DNA of 64,000 nt from Lysobacter_C viscosus (GCF_046600715.1 NZ_JBJMAV010000004.1:186001-250000); one strand, 5' to 3'; positions 34,465 through 44,937 are shown, counted from the first letter of the stretch. Program-made: numbers and translations. The notes: a model not told the origin generated them from the sequence alone.

Positions 34465-35010
34465 GTGAGGCCCTACGCGGCAGGCGAGGCCGCCGGCGAC
34501 GGGTTCGAGGCCTTCGTGCAGGCCCAGCGCCCGATCCTGGTCGGTTACCTGTGCCGGCGCGTGCCCGAGGAGGATGCCAAGGACATCGCCCAGGAGGCTT
34601 TGGTGCGGATGCTGCGCTACCGCGCCTACCCGCAGGACCAGCTCAAGGCCTTGATGTACCGGATTGCCACCAACGTGATGCTGGACCGCGCGCGTCGCGA
34701 GCGCAGCCGGGGTGCGCCGCTGCACGTGAGCCTGGACGGCGAGCACGATGCCATGCCCTCGGACGAGCCCCCGCACGAAGAGCGCCTGGCATCCCAGCAG
34801 GCGCTGGAAGACGTCAGGGCCGCGATCCTGCAACTGCCCGATCGCTGCCGCGAGGTGTACCTGCTCAACCGGATCGAGGGCATGAGTTACCCGGCCATCG
34901 CCCGGCACTGCGGCATTTCCGTCAAGGCGGTCGAGAAGAACATCGGCCGTGCGCTGCGTCTGTTGCGCGAGCGCCTGGCCCAGCACCACCGCCAAGGAGG
35001 CGACCGATGA
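34465..35010 (+). CDS. ECF sigma factor, FecI type
   Basis: Protein of 181 residues from a GTG. Region 2 reads FVQAQRPILVGYLCRRVPEE, then DAKDIAQEALVRMLRY and MYRIATNVMLDRARRERSRG. Region 4 reads LQLPDRCREVYLLNRIEGMS followed by YPAIARHCGISVKAVEKNIG. This is the FecI/iron-starvation ECF group, which works with a FecR partner and a TonB-dependent transducer. I chose the GTG at 34465 (GGGGCGGGGC upstream) because it gives the normal FecI length. Upstream ATGs at 34333 and 34345 would add about 40 residues. The stop overlaps the fecR start (ATGA). Confidence 0.88.
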   Translation: MRPYAAGEAAGDGFEAFVQAQRPILVGYLCRRVPEEDAKDIAQEALVRMLRYRAYPQDQLKALMYRIATNVMLDRARRERSRGAPLHVSLDGEHDAMPSDEPPHEERLASQQALEDVRAAILQLPDRCREVYLLNRIEGMSYPAIARHCGISVKAVEKNIGRALRLLRERLAQHHRQGGDR

Positions 35011-35996
35011 ACCCCATGTCCGCGCCCGATCGGGTCGCGAATGACGCCGCGCACTGGCTGGCCCGGTTGGAGTCCCCCGAGTGTGAGCCGGCCGAGCGCG
35101 CTGCGTTCGAGGACTGGCTTGCCGAGTCGCCGTCGCACCTGTCGGCGTACCTGGAAATGGAGCGGCTGCACCGGGAGGCAGCCGCTCTGGAGGGCGACGA
35201 GCTGCTGCGCGCCGCCGCGCGCCGGGCGCGTCGCAGTGCCGCAGCGCCCCGCAGTGCGGGGATCGTGGGCCGGCTGGCGGCCGTCGCGGCCACCCTGGCG
35301 ATTGCCGCCGGCGCGGCCTGGTGGACCCTGCGCCCGGTCGCGGCGCCCGTCGAGGAATCCGTCGCACATGCCACCGCGGTGGGCGAGCAGCGGCAGGTGG
35401 TGCTGGAGGACGGCACCCGCATGGTGCTGGACACCGATTCCCGGGTACGGGTCCGCTTCGGCGTGGATGCCAGGGCGGTGGTGGTCGAGCAGGGGCGGGT
35501 GCAGTTCGAGGTCGGACGCGATCCCGCGCGGCCGTTCCGGGTTGAAGTGGGTGCAGGCGTGGTGCGCGACATCGGCACCACCTTCCAGGTCGCCCGTCGC
35601 GGGGACGCGAGCCAGGTCGCGCTGGTGGACGGCGTAGTCGTGGTCAGCGGCACCGGTCGCGACAGCATCACCCTTGCGCCCGGCCAGCAGGTTGCGCTGT
35701 CCGCCGAGGGCCGGTTGGGCGAAGTCGCAGCGATGGACCAGGCGTCCGCGGTTGGGTGGCCCAAGGGCGAGCTGGTTTTCCAGCAGCGCCCGTTGTCCAG
35801 CCTGCTGGAGGAGATGAACCGCTACTCCACCACCCAGGTACGGCTTGCCGACCCCGCGCTGGGGGACATCCGCGTCAGCGGCGTGTTCCACATGCACGAC
35901 CAGGCCGCACTGGTGGCGGCGCTTGAGCGCGGCTGGTCGCTGCGTCCCCGTCCGGCGCGGGACGGCCACATCGTCCTGTACCCGCCGGCCGGGTAG
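35007..35996 (+). CDS. FecR-type anti-sigma/transmembrane sensor
   Basis: Protein of 329 residues. The N-terminal cytoplasmic domain (DUF4880-like: AAHWLARLESPECEPAERAA, FEDWLAESPSHLSAYLEMER) binds the sigma factor. A membrane helix lies at about 86-106. The periplasmic FecR domain contains GEQRQVVLEDGTRMVLDTDS and DIGTTFQVARRGD, and the C-terminal STN-like segment has FQQRPLSSLLEEMNRYS. It passes the receptor signal to the ECF sigma factor. The ATG has AAGGAGG upstream and overlaps the sigma stop by four bases. Confidence 0.92.
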   Translation: MNPMSAPDRVANDAAHWLARLESPECEPAERAAFEDWLAESPSHLSAYLEMERLHREAAALEGDELLRAAARRARRSAAAPRSAGIVGRLAAVAATLAIAAGAAWWTLRPVAAPVEESVAHATAVGEQRQVVLEDGTRMVLDTDSRVRVRFGVDARAVVVEQGRVQFEVGRDPARPFRVEVGAGVVRDIGTTFQVARRGDASQVALVDGVVVVSGTGRDSITLAPGQQVALSAEGRLGEVAAMDQASAVGWPKGELVFQQRPLSSLLEEMNRYSTTQVRLADPALGDIRVSGVFHMHDQAALVAALERGWSLRPRPARDGHIVLYPPAG

Positions 35997-36195
35997 CCAA
36001 GGCACGGCCCCCACGGCGGGCTGGGCCTTCAGTTGCCGTCACCGCGTCGCGGGGCGTCGCACCGAATCGCACCGCACCGCGCCGGACCGCATTGCAGGCG
36101 CGCCTCGCCCACACCGCAGCGAGAAGCCCGTTCATCGTTGCGCGTCCGCAGGGGCTCTCGTATGGTGCGGGACCTGCTTTTCCCGTGCCCCGTTA

Positions 36196-39045
36196 ATGGC
36201 CTGGTCCCGCGTCGCGCTCGCCATTTCCGGTGTGCTCCTGGTTGCCGGCTTGACCACTCCGACGCCCGCCCTGGGCGCGGGGGGCGACGGTCGAGTGCCG
36301 CCCGCGCGGGTCGCATTCGACATTCCCGCCGGGGACCTGGGCCTGGCACTGGAGCGGCTGGCCACGCAGGCCGGGCTGCAGTTGCTGTACCCCCCCGACG
36401 TGGTCCGTGGACGACGGGCCAGGGCGCTGAAGGGCACACTCGCGCCCGGTGAGGCATTGCGCAAACTCGCCGGCGCGGCCGGGCTGACCGTCCAGGTGGT
36501 CAACGCCAACACCTACGTGCTGGGAACGCGGGTTGCAAAGGCGCGGGCTGCGCCTGCGCCCGCCCGGCCCAAGGCGCCCGTCCACGTGCCGGTGCCTATC
36601 CCCACGGTGTTCGTCACCGGCACCCACATCCCGCGTAGCGACATCGGCACGCTGACACCGTCCCCGGTAACCCTGATCAGCCGCGAAGAGATCGAGGCCA
36701 GCGGCCACCAGACGCTGTTCGAATTGCTGCGGACCCAGCCCGGCATGCTCGGCCACCACCCGGTAGCGGTGGCGTCCGATGGCGGGTCGGGCATCCAGCA
36801 GCCGTTCGCGGCCGCTGCCACCACCAGCCTCAACGCCCTGGGCCCGCGGGCGACGTTGTTCCTGGTCGACGGCCGCCGGGTGGCGAACTACGGCCTGATC
36901 TCCTCGGAACTGGGCGGCCTGGCCGACCTGGACGCGATACCGCTGACCATCGTCGAACGGGTCGAGATCCTGCGCGGCGGGGCTTCGGCCACCTACGGGG
37001 CCGACGCCATGGCGGGCGTCGTCAACATCATCCTGCGCAAGCGGCAGGACGGGGGCGAGGCCGTGGTCCGGCACGGGCAGTCCTCGCGGGGCGATGCACG
37101 CGAGTCCCGCCTTGCGGTCAGCCATGGCTTCGATACCGGGCCTGCCGGCCACGCCGTGTTGGGCATGGACGTGCTCCAGCGCGACGAGCTGCTCGGTGCG
37201 GCGCGCGAATGGCGGACCATGGACCTGCGCCGCCACGGGCTGGGGGACCGGCGGATCCCGCTGGGTTACCGCGACTACGACTTCAACCTGGTCAAGCGCC
37301 AGTGCGCGCATGCACCGGCCGACGTGGCGGACGACTGCCTGCTCGACATCCCGGCCTACACCAGCCTGCAGCCTTCCAGCCGGCGATGGTCGCTGTACGG
37401 GCACGTCGACCGGCCCCTCACCGACGCCATAGACCTCTCCGTCGACCTGCGCGCCGGCCACGCCAGCCAGACCCTGAGCAACGCGCCGTTCCATGCGCGG
37501 GTAAGCCTGCCGGAGAACCACCCGGACCATTGGCCGGGCGCCGACCTGGATTACGCGTTCTTCGACATCGGCCCGGTGCGCAGCCACGGGGACACGCGCA
37601 CGCTGGACGGCACGGTGGCGCTTTCGGGCTGGCGGGGCGAGTGGGGCTGGAACGCGTCGATCTCCCACCATCGCAACCGCGTCGACAGCCGCATCGAGGG
37701 ATTGCTGCGCTACACCCAATTCGACCGCGTGACCGATGCGGGCGGGTACAGGTTCGACGGCACGCACAACTCGCCCGGGCTGCTGGCCTCCCTGTCGCCT
37801 CCCATCACGGTGCGCGGCGAAGCGACGCTGCAGCAGGCCGGGTTCGATGTCCATGGCACATGGTTCTCGTTGCCGGGCGGGCCGGTTCGGGTGGCGGCCG
37901 GCCTGGAGCTGCTGCGCGACGTGCTGGAGCACCGCCCGGACCCGCTGATGGTCGACCAGGACATCGCACTGGGCCCGCAGAAGGTGCCGGTGGACAGCCA
38001 GCAGCGCGGCGGCGGCGTGTACGCCGAGGTCAACCTGCCGTTCTCGCCGCGCCTGCAGATGGACGTTGCCGCACGGGTGGACCAGCGCGAGGGATACGGC
38101 CGCCGCTGGTCGCCCAAGATCGGAATCAAATGGAGCCCGATGGACAGGCTCACCCTGCGAGCGGCAGGGGCCACCGGGTACCGCGCGCCGTCGCTGTTCG
38201 AGACGCGCCGGCCCAGCGTCGTCGACGAGCTGGACCTGGTGCGGGAAACCCCCGGGCTTGCCCCTTGCGCGTACGTGTTCGCATTCGGACCGGATGAGCG
38301 CTACTGCCTGGTGGGGCGCAGCGCCCGCGACAACCCGCACCTCCAGCCGGAGACATCGCGCAGCCACACCTTCGGTCTTGTGTGGGCGCCGGCCGGCCAC
38401 CTGAGCGCGAGCGTCGACTACTTCCGCATCCGCCGCAGCAACGAGATCCTGCCGGGAAGCGCCTCGGACGATCCGGCGGCGTTCCCGCTTTCCGTCGTGC
38501 GCGACGAACTGGGCCGCCTGGTCGGCCTGGATGCCTATTTCGCCAACGTCGGGATGACCGACGTGCGCGGCTGGGAGCTCGACCTGCAAGGGCAGTGGGA
38601 AACCGCCCGCTCGGGATTCACCGCGCGCCTGGCGGCGCATTACCTTGACCGGCTGGAGCGGGAATCGGTGCCCGGCGCGCCCCGACTGGACCATGCCGGA
38701 TACGCCGCGCCCACCCACAGCGCACTGGCATCGTTGCAATGGCGTCGCAGCGGCTGGCAGGCGACGGTGTCAGCGCGGGCGCTGGGTCCGGTGCAGGTCG
38801 GTGGCCCGGGAGCCGGGTGCCCCCGTGCAAATCGCGAAGCCGGGCGCTGCACAACGCCGGCCCGTACCACCTTCGACCTGGACCTGGCCTATACCGGCTG
38901 GCCCGACTGGCGCGTCGCCCTGAACATCCGCGACCTGGGTGACCGTACCCCGGTGGATTTCGAAATCGACCGTGGCGGCTACGACATCGCGCAGGACGAC
39001 CCGCGCGGGCGCTTCCTCCTGCTGAGCCTGCTTCGGCGCTTCTGA
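36196..39045 (+). CDS. TonB-dependent outer-membrane receptor, transducer type with STN domain
   Basis: Protein of 949 residues. It has a signal peptide (MAWSRVALAISGVLLVAGLT) and then an STN domain at about 38-108 (VAFDIPAGDLGLALERLATQ), the N-terminal signalling extension used to talk to FecR. A proline-rich linker and TonB-box-like TVFVTGTHIP follow. The plug domain contains LFLVDGRRVANYG and GGASATYGADAMAGVVNII. The long beta-barrel ends in FLLLSLLRRF. Sigma, FecR and receptor form one signalling cassette; the ligand (siderophore, peptide or glycan) cannot be read. No TonB-ExbBD genes are nearby. The ATG at 36196 is chosen because it opens the signal peptide. Confidence 0.92.
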   Translation: MAWSRVALAISGVLLVAGLTTPTPALGAGGDGRVPPARVAFDIPAGDLGLALERLATQAGLQLLYPPDVVRGRRARALKGTLAPGEALRKLAGAAGLTVQVVNANTYVLGTRVAKARAAPAPARPKAPVHVPVPIPTVFVTGTHIPRSDIGTLTPSPVTLISREEIEASGHQTLFELLRTQPGMLGHHPVAVASDGGSGIQQPFAAAATTSLNALGPRATLFLVDGRRVANYGLISSELGGLADLDAIPLTIVERVEILRGGASATYGADAMAGVVNIILRKRQDGGEAVVRHGQSSRGDARESRLAVSHGFDTGPAGHAVLGMDVLQRDELLGAAREWRTMDLRRHGLGDRRIPLGYRDYDFNLVKRQCAHAPADVADDCLLDIPAYTSLQPSSRRWSLYGHVDRPLTDAIDLSVDLRAGHASQTLSNAPFHARVSLPENHPDHWPGADLDYAFFDIGPVRSHGDTRTLDGTVALSGWRGEWGWNASISHHRNRVDSRIEGLLRYTQFDRVTDAGGYRFDGTHNSPGLLASLSPPITVRGEATLQQAGFDVHGTWFSLPGGPVRVAAGLELLRDVLEHRPDPLMVDQDIALGPQKVPVDSQQRGGGVYAEVNLPFSPRLQMDVAARVDQREGYGRRWSPKIGIKWSPMDRLTLRAAGATGYRAPSLFETRRPSVVDELDLVRETPGLAPCAYVFAFGPDERYCLVGRSARDNPHLQPETSRSHTFGLVWAPAGHLSASVDYFRIRRSNEILPGSASDDPAAFPLSVVRDELGRLVGLDAYFANVGMTDVRGWELDLQGQWETARSGFTARLAAHYLDRLERESVPGAPRLDHAGYAAPTHSALASLQWRRSGWQATVSARALGPVQVGGPGAGCPRANREAGRCTTPARTTFDLDLAYTGWPDWRVALNIRDLGDRTPVDFEIDRGGYDIAQDDPRGRFLLLSLLRRF

Positions 39046-39192
39046 CCCGGGCCGCACACCGCAAAGCCGACGAACCCCGGGGTAGGGGGGTGGCGTGGCC
39101 GTTGCGTTACCACTCCCGATGCCTGCTCCACGAGCGGGCCGACGCCGCCGGCGAACACGCCGGCCATGTTGAAACAGGGGAGAGGGTTACAG

Positions 39193-42100
39193 ATGCAGCG
39201 CAAGCAGAAGGGTTCGGCAGCACACCGCGGTTCGCGTGGACATGTACGTTCCGCATTGTCCAGGGCGATCGTCGGCGCACTGCTGCTGGGCAGCATGGGC
39301 GTCGCGGTGGCGCAGCAGGGCCCGCAGTACGACGAACAGGGCCAGGTCGGTGATGCCGACAGCTGGAAGACCGACGAGTTCAATGCCGACTGGGGGCTCG
39401 GGGTAATCGGTGCGCACCATGCGTATGCGCGCGGCCTGACCGGGCGTGGCGTGCGCATCGGCGTGATCGACGGAGGTTCTGCGTTCGGGCATGGCGACTT
39501 CGCCAACGGCGACCACCGCGGCATCCGCATGGCGGACCCGGGCTGCGAGAACCGCATCGCCCTCAATGGTCCCGACGCCTGCTACATGGCGGACGGCGAC
39601 CAGCCCGGCATCGACTACTTCCACTACACCGACGAAGACCGCGCGTTCATCCAGTTCCTGATCGACATCGGCTACCTCATCCCCGATGCCGACGAGATCC
39701 TGGAGTCGTGGGCCGGCTTTGCCTACAACACCCACGGCACGCACGTGGCCGGCACCATTGCCGCCAACCGCAACGGACAGGGTTCGCACGGCGTCGCGTT
39801 CGGCGCGGACCTGACCGCTGCGCGCATGTTCTCCAACAGCTACATGGACCTCGATGCGCTGCTGGGCTGGGGTGGCGAGTCGTACTCGATCGGCCCGGGC
39901 GATGCGGCGTTCGCCGACGTGTTCGCGCAGATGGCCGCGCAGGGCGTGCGTGCGATCAACCACAGTTGGGGCCTGTCCCAGGAGCCGACCACGGCCGAGG
40001 ACATGGACTGGTTGTACAACGCGCCGGGCGTGGCCGAGTACCTGTCGATCTTCACGAATGCCGGCATCCGGGACGGAATGATCCAGGTATGGGCCGCGGG
40101 CAATGCCTCCGGCAACATCGCCGGCCTCTACGCCACCCTGCCGCGCTGGGTGCCGGACGCCGAGAAGTACTGGCTCAGCGTCGTCAACGTCAACCAGACC
40201 GGCGAGATCGACGGCAGCTCCAGCACCTGCGGGCTGTCGATGGACTGGTGCATCGCGGCGCCGGGCACCGACATCACCTCGACCGTCGTGGGTGGCGGGA
40301 TCGAGGGCGAAGTCGTGTATGACGACGAGGGCAACGTCGTGGGCCTGGACATCACGTCAGAGAACCCCGAGTACGGCCACGGCGACCTGACCGGCACCTC
40401 CATGGCGGCGCCGCACATCACCGGCGCGCTGGCGCTGTTGATGGAGCGGTACCCGTACCTGGACAACCCGCAGATCCGCGACATCCTGCTGACCACCGCC
40501 CGCGACCTGGGCGAGGAAGGCGTTGACGCCATCTACGGCTGGGGCCTGCTGGACCTGCAGAAGGCCATCGAAGGCTACGGCCAGTTCCGCGTCGACACCG
40601 ACGTGGTCATGAACAGTCGTGCCGGCGGCGCCAAGGTCTGGGAAGGCCTGGCGTGGGACGACTGGACCAACGACATCGGTGGCCCGGGCCGGCTGACCAA
40701 GTCGGGCATCGGCTGGCTGAGGCTGAGCGGCGACAACAGCTTCAACGGTGCCACCATCGCCGAAGGCATCCTGGAGCTTGACGGTGAGAACGCGCTGTCG
40801 GGCAACGTCGAAGTCGACGGCGGCGCGTTGATCCTCAACGGGTCGCTGCTCGACACCGACCTGCTGGTGACCGACGGTTCGGCGCTGGTCTATGGCCAGC
40901 AGGTGGGCGGCAGCACCCACGTCGGCGTCGACGGTCGCTTGCTGGGCACCGGCACGCTGGGCGACACCGTCGTCACCGGCGCCATCGCACCGGGCGTCTC
41001 GCTCGGCACGCTGACGATCGATGGCGACCTGGACCTGTCGTCCAGCTCGATCTTCGAGCTGGAGCTCGACTCGGACGAATCCGACCTGCTGTACGCCACG
41101 GGCACCGCCACGCTGGCGGGTGGCACCCTGCAGATCGCGCAGGTGCCCGGCTCGTACCTGCTGGGCCAGTACTACGAGTTCCTGTCGGCCGACGGTGGTG
41201 TCAGCGGCGCGTTCGGCACCGTGGACTCGTCGTCGATCTCCCCGTTCCTGGACTTCAACCTGGTCTACGGCACGGACTACGTCGCACTCGACGTGGTGCG
41301 TGGCATGGCACTGGCCGATGCTGCCGTTACCGCCAACCAGCGTGCGGTCGGCGCCAGCGCGGACGCGCTGGCGATGGACCATGTGCTCGCGCAGCGCCTG
41401 ACGCAGCTGTTCCCGGAGCAGGCGTTGCCTGCGCTGGACAGCCTGAGCGGTGAGTTGCACGCCAGCGCGCAGTCGGTGCTGGTGGACAGCCAGCGCCATG
41501 TGCGCGAGGCGGCGCTGGCACGGTCGCAGGCCGGCACCGGCGCGTTCGCACCGATGGCCACGGGCGAGGCGGGTCCGGCGGCGTGGATCGAAGTGCTTCG
41601 CAGCGGCGGCACGCTCCAGACCGACGGCAATGCCGGCCGGGTTGACTACAGCGGCAATGCCACCCTGCTGGGTGTCGACTACCGCTTCGCCAATGGCTGG
41701 CGCGTGGGCGTCCTGGGTGGCATGGACCGCAACGACATGTCCGTCGACGGCCGTGGCACCGACGGCGACATCATCGGCCGCCACGTCGGCCTCTACGCCG
41801 GCCAGGCATGGGGCGGGCTGGGCCTGAGGATGGGCGTGACCCACGCGCAGGGCGAGGTGGACGTGCAGCGCACGGTTGCCTTCCCGGGCGTGCAGGACCA
41901 GACCCATGTCGAGTACGACACGCAGTCGACCCAGGCGTTCATCGAAGCGGGCTACCGGTTCGCTGCCAATGCGTGGGAGATCGAGCCCTACCTGCAGTAC
42001 GCCCATGTCTCGTACGAGATCGACGGCTTCCAGGAAGAGGGTGGCGTGACCGCGCTTCGCGGCACGGGCACCGAGGGCGACATCGGGCTGGCCACCGCAG

Positions 42101-42402
42101 GTGTGCGCTTCAACCTCAACCTCAAGGGTGCGCAGCAGGAGCAGAGCTGGCTCAGCCTGCGTGGCGGCCTGGGCTACCGCGATGCCACCGGCGACCTCTC
42201 GCCGGCTGCCACGGTGGCCTGGCAGGGCGGCGATGCGTTCGTCGTCCGCGGCGCGCCGCTGGCAGACGGCGCCACCGTCGCTGAACTGGGCTTCGGTGCC
42301 CGGGTCGGCGAGTCGAGCCTGTTCGAGTTGACCTACAGCGGCCAGTACGCCGACGAAGCGCGCGACCACGGGCTCAACGCCCGCTTCTCGATGCGTTTCT
42401 GA
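39193..42402 (+). CDS. Autotransporter subtilisin-like serine protease (S8, type V secretion)
   Basis: Protein of 1069 residues. Signal peptide up to about 40 (ALLLGSMGVAVAQ). The S8 catalytic domain carries Asp93 (IGVIDGG), His181 (NTHGTHVAGT) and Ser403 (GTSMAAPH). A passenger stem with PATR-type repeats follows (LRLSGDNSFNGATIAEGILE, LDGENALSGNVEVDGGALIL). The autotransporter barrel covers about the last 270 residues and ends in ARFSMRF. It is exported and likely cleaves proteins on the surface or in the medium, as in related Lysobacter and Xanthomonas enzymes. The ATG at 39193 has GGGGAGAGGG upstream. It lies 147 bases after the TonB receptor, perhaps in the same unit, and is closed by a strong terminator. 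Confidence 0.93.
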   Translation: MQRKQKGSAAHRGSRGHVRSALSRAIVGALLLGSMGVAVAQQGPQYDEQGQVGDADSWKTDEFNADWGLGVIGAHHAYARGLTGRGVRIGVIDGGSAFGHGDFANGDHRGIRMADPGCENRIALNGPDACYMADGDQPGIDYFHYTDEDRAFIQFLIDIGYLIPDADEILESWAGFAYNTHGTHVAGTIAANRNGQGSHGVAFGADLTAARMFSNSYMDLDALLGWGGESYSIGPGDAAFADVFAQMAAQGVRAINHSWGLSQEPTTAEDMDWLYNAPGVAEYLSIFTNAGIRDGMIQVWAAGNASGNIAGLYATLPRWVPDAEKYWLSVVNVNQTGEIDGSSSTCGLSMDWCIAAPGTDITSTVVGGGIEGEVVYDDEGNVVGLDITSENPEYGHGDLTGTSMAAPHITGALALLMERYPYLDNPQIRDILLTTARDLGEEGVDAIYGWGLLDLQKAIEGYGQFRVDTDVVMNSRAGGAKVWEGLAWDDWTNDIGGPGRLTKSGIGWLRLSGDNSFNGATIAEGILELDGENALSGNVEVDGGALILNGSLLDTDLLVTDGSALVYGQQVGGSTHVGVDGRLLGTGTLGDTVVTGAIAPGVSLGTLTIDGDLDLSSSSIFELELDSDESDLLYATGTATLAGGTLQIAQVPGSYLLGQYYEFLSADGGVSGAFGTVDSSSISPFLDFNLVYGTDYVALDVVRGMALADAAVTANQRAVGASADALAMDHVLAQRLTQLFPEQALPALDSLSGELHASAQSVLVDSQRHVREAALARSQAGTGAFAPMATGEAGPAAWIEVLRSGGTLQTDGNAGRVDYSGNATLLGVDYRFANGWRVGVLGGMDRNDMSVDGRGTDGDIIGRHVGLYAGQAWGGLGLRMGVTHAQGEVDVQRTVAFPGVQDQTHVEYDTQSTQAFIEAGYRFAANAWEIEPYLQYAHVSYEIDGFQEEGGVTALRGTGTEGDIGLATAGVRFNLNLKGAQQEQSWLSLRGGLGYRDATGDLSPAATVAWQGGDAFVVRGAPLADGATVAELGFGARVGESSLFELTYSGQYADEARDHGLNARFSMRF

Positions 42403-42944
42403 TCGCGACTCGTTTTTGACGCACCCCGCGTAACAGGGGTCGGGCGGAAGCATTCGCCCGGGGTGGTGCCAGGGATTGGCGCCATCGACCAGGGAGGGTC
42501 GGCTCCCGGTGCAGGCGGAACTTCGGGGTCCGCCGCGCCGGGAGCTTTTTTTTTGGGGGAATGCACTGATCTGCCCGCCCAATGACGCCTTGCAGGAGCG
42601 GCTTCACCCGTTCCCGCAGGAGCGATTCAAGTCGCGAGCGGGACAGCCCTCGCACCTGCACGCACAGGAAACCATGTGGCTCCTGCAGGCGCGACACTGC
42701 AAGGCGGTCGATTGCGGCCGGAACCTCTCCTGCCTTATCCAGTCCCCGGCGCACATGGGTGCGCCGGGTGCCGGGTGATCAGGCTCGCGTGTCGTGACTG
42801 ACGTCGTTCCTGCCTGAAGCTTCGTGGAGGGGGTTTGGCGGGAGCGCACGCGCGCCGCTCGAGTCTGGATCGCGGCCTGAGCCGTTGCTGCACGGCGCAG
42901 TACGGGCCGCAACACAGGCCGCGCCGGTACACGACACCTGCAAC
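42403..42944. other. Intergenic region with degenerate REP units
   Basis: Apart from the terminator, it contains half or decayed REP units (GCAGGAGCGGCTTCACCCG, GCAGGAGCGATTCAAGTCGC, and TCGTGACTGACGTCGTTCCTG near 42791). No coding region is convincing. It is the right edge of the plus-strand insertion. Confidence 0.6.
42502..42554 (+). terminator. Rho-independent terminator of the protease gene
   Basis: Outer stem GCTCCCGG / CCGGGAGC, inner GGCGGA / TCCGCC pairing, directly followed by nine T. It lies 100 bases after the autotransporter stop. Confidence 0.93.
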
Positions 42945-42970
42945 AAAAAAGGCCGCGGGAATCCGCGGCC
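42945..42970 (-). terminator. Rho-independent terminator of tsf
   Basis: On the minus strand GGCCGCGGATTCCCGCGGCC is followed by six T. It lies 30 bases after the tsf stop, so transcription from rpsB-tsf ends here and cannot reach pyrH. Confidence 0.93.
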
Positions 42971-42999
42971 TCTTCCGGTACTGCAAGGGCAGGCGTGGC

Positions 43000-43869
<870 letters not shown>

Positions 43870-43897
43870 GGGGATCTACCTCGGTATTGGTGATGTT

Positions 43898-43967
43898 GTA
43901 GGAGCGACGTAAGTCGCGATCACCGGCGCCGGCGGGAAATCCGGATCGCGACTTACGTCGCTCCTAC
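43898..43967. repeat. REP hairpin between rpsB and tsf
   Basis: Arms GTAGGAGCGACGTAAGTCGC and GCGACTTACGTCGCTCCTAC close a 28-base middle (starting with GATCACCGGCG). It lies in the 150-base gap between two co-oriented translation genes. Confidence 0.95.
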
Positions 43968-44019
43968 AAAAGAGCTGGAACGCGACCGCGCACGATGGCG
44001 CGGCCGCGTGGCACGTGTC

Positions 44020-44937
44020 TTACTCGGCGGACTTGGTCTCGTCGGCCTTTGCGTCGTCGGCCTTGGACTCGTCGACCTTGGCATCGGCGGGTGCGGCGTC
44101 GGCCTTGACGTCCGCCGGAGCGGCCCCGGCATCGGCGGTCGGCTCGTCGGCCTTCTTGGCGGCGGCCTTCTTGGCCGGCGCACGGCGGGCGGACTTGCCC
44201 GACTCGTCGCCGGACTCGGAGAAGTCCTCTTCGCGCACGCTGCCCGGGGTCGGGGCGGCGGCCTTGCCTTCCAGCACGGCGTCGGCGGCGGCGCGGGCGT
44301 ACAGCTGCACGGCGCGGATGGCGTCGTCGTTGCCGGGGATCGCGTAGTCCACCAGTTCCGGATCGTAGTTGGTGTCGACCACGGCCACGACCGGGATGCC
44401 GAGCTTCTTGGCTTCCTTGATCGCGATGTCCTCGTGGCCGATGTCGATCACGAACAGCGCGTCGGGCAGCCGGTTCATTTCCTTGATGCCGCCCAGCGAT
44501 GCGAGCTTCTTGTCGCGCTCGCGGCGCAGGCCCAGCACTTCGTGCTTGACCAGCTTCTCGAAGGTGCCGTCGGTCTCGGCCGCTTCCAGCTCCTTCAGGC
44601 GCTGCACGGACTTCTTGACCGTGGCGAAGTTGGTCAGCGTGCCGCCCAGCCAACGCTGGTTCATGTACGGCATGCCGCAGCGCTCGGCCTCTTCCTTGAT
44701 CGACTCGCGCGCCGAGCGCTTGGTGCCGAGGAACAGGATCATGCCGCGCTTCTGGGCGATACCCGAGAGGAAGTTCATCGCGTCGTTGAACAACGGGACG
44801 GTCTTCTCGAGGTTGATGATGTGGATCTTGCCGCGGGCGCCGAAGATGTACGGACCCATCTTCGGGTTCCAGTAGCGGGTCTGGTGGCCGAAGTGGACAC
44901 CGGCCTCCAGCATCTGGCGCATGGTGATCTGGGACAT
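44020..44937 (-). CDS. rpsB: 30S ribosomal protein S2 with long acidic/Lys/Ala tail
   Basis: Protein of 305 residues. Residues 1-228 are standard S2: MSQITMRQMLEAGVHFGHQT, KIHIINLEKTVPLFNDAM, MPYMNQRWLGGTLTNFATVK and DALFVIDIGHEDIAIKEA. The remaining 75 residues are of low complexity (APAKKAAAKKADEPTADAGA and similar, ending in KADETKSAE), rich in Ala, Lys, Asp and Pro. E. coli S2 stops at 241, so the tail is an extension, presumably disordered on the ribosome surface. Start at 44937 fits the family; the frame is open to 45078 without similarity. Confidence 0.96.
   Translation of the reverse strand: MSQITMRQMLEAGVHFGHQTRYWNPKMGPYIFGARGKIHIINLEKTVPLFNDAMNFLSGIAQKRGMILFLGTKRSARESIKEEAERCGMPYMNQRWLGGTLTNFATVKKSVQRLKELEAAETDGTFEKLVKHEVLGLRRERDKKLASLGGIKEMNRLPDALFVIDIGHEDIAIKEAKKLGIPVVAVVDTNYDPELVDYAIPGNDDAIRAVQLYARAAADAVLEGKAAAPTPGSVREEDFSESGDESGKSARRAPAKKAAAKKADEPTADAGAAPADVKADAAPADAKVDESKADDAKADETKSAE

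Noticed and set aside
36193..38739. 848-residue open frame opposite the TonB receptor
   Set aside because: Antisense shadow; the plus-strand receptor has clear domains.
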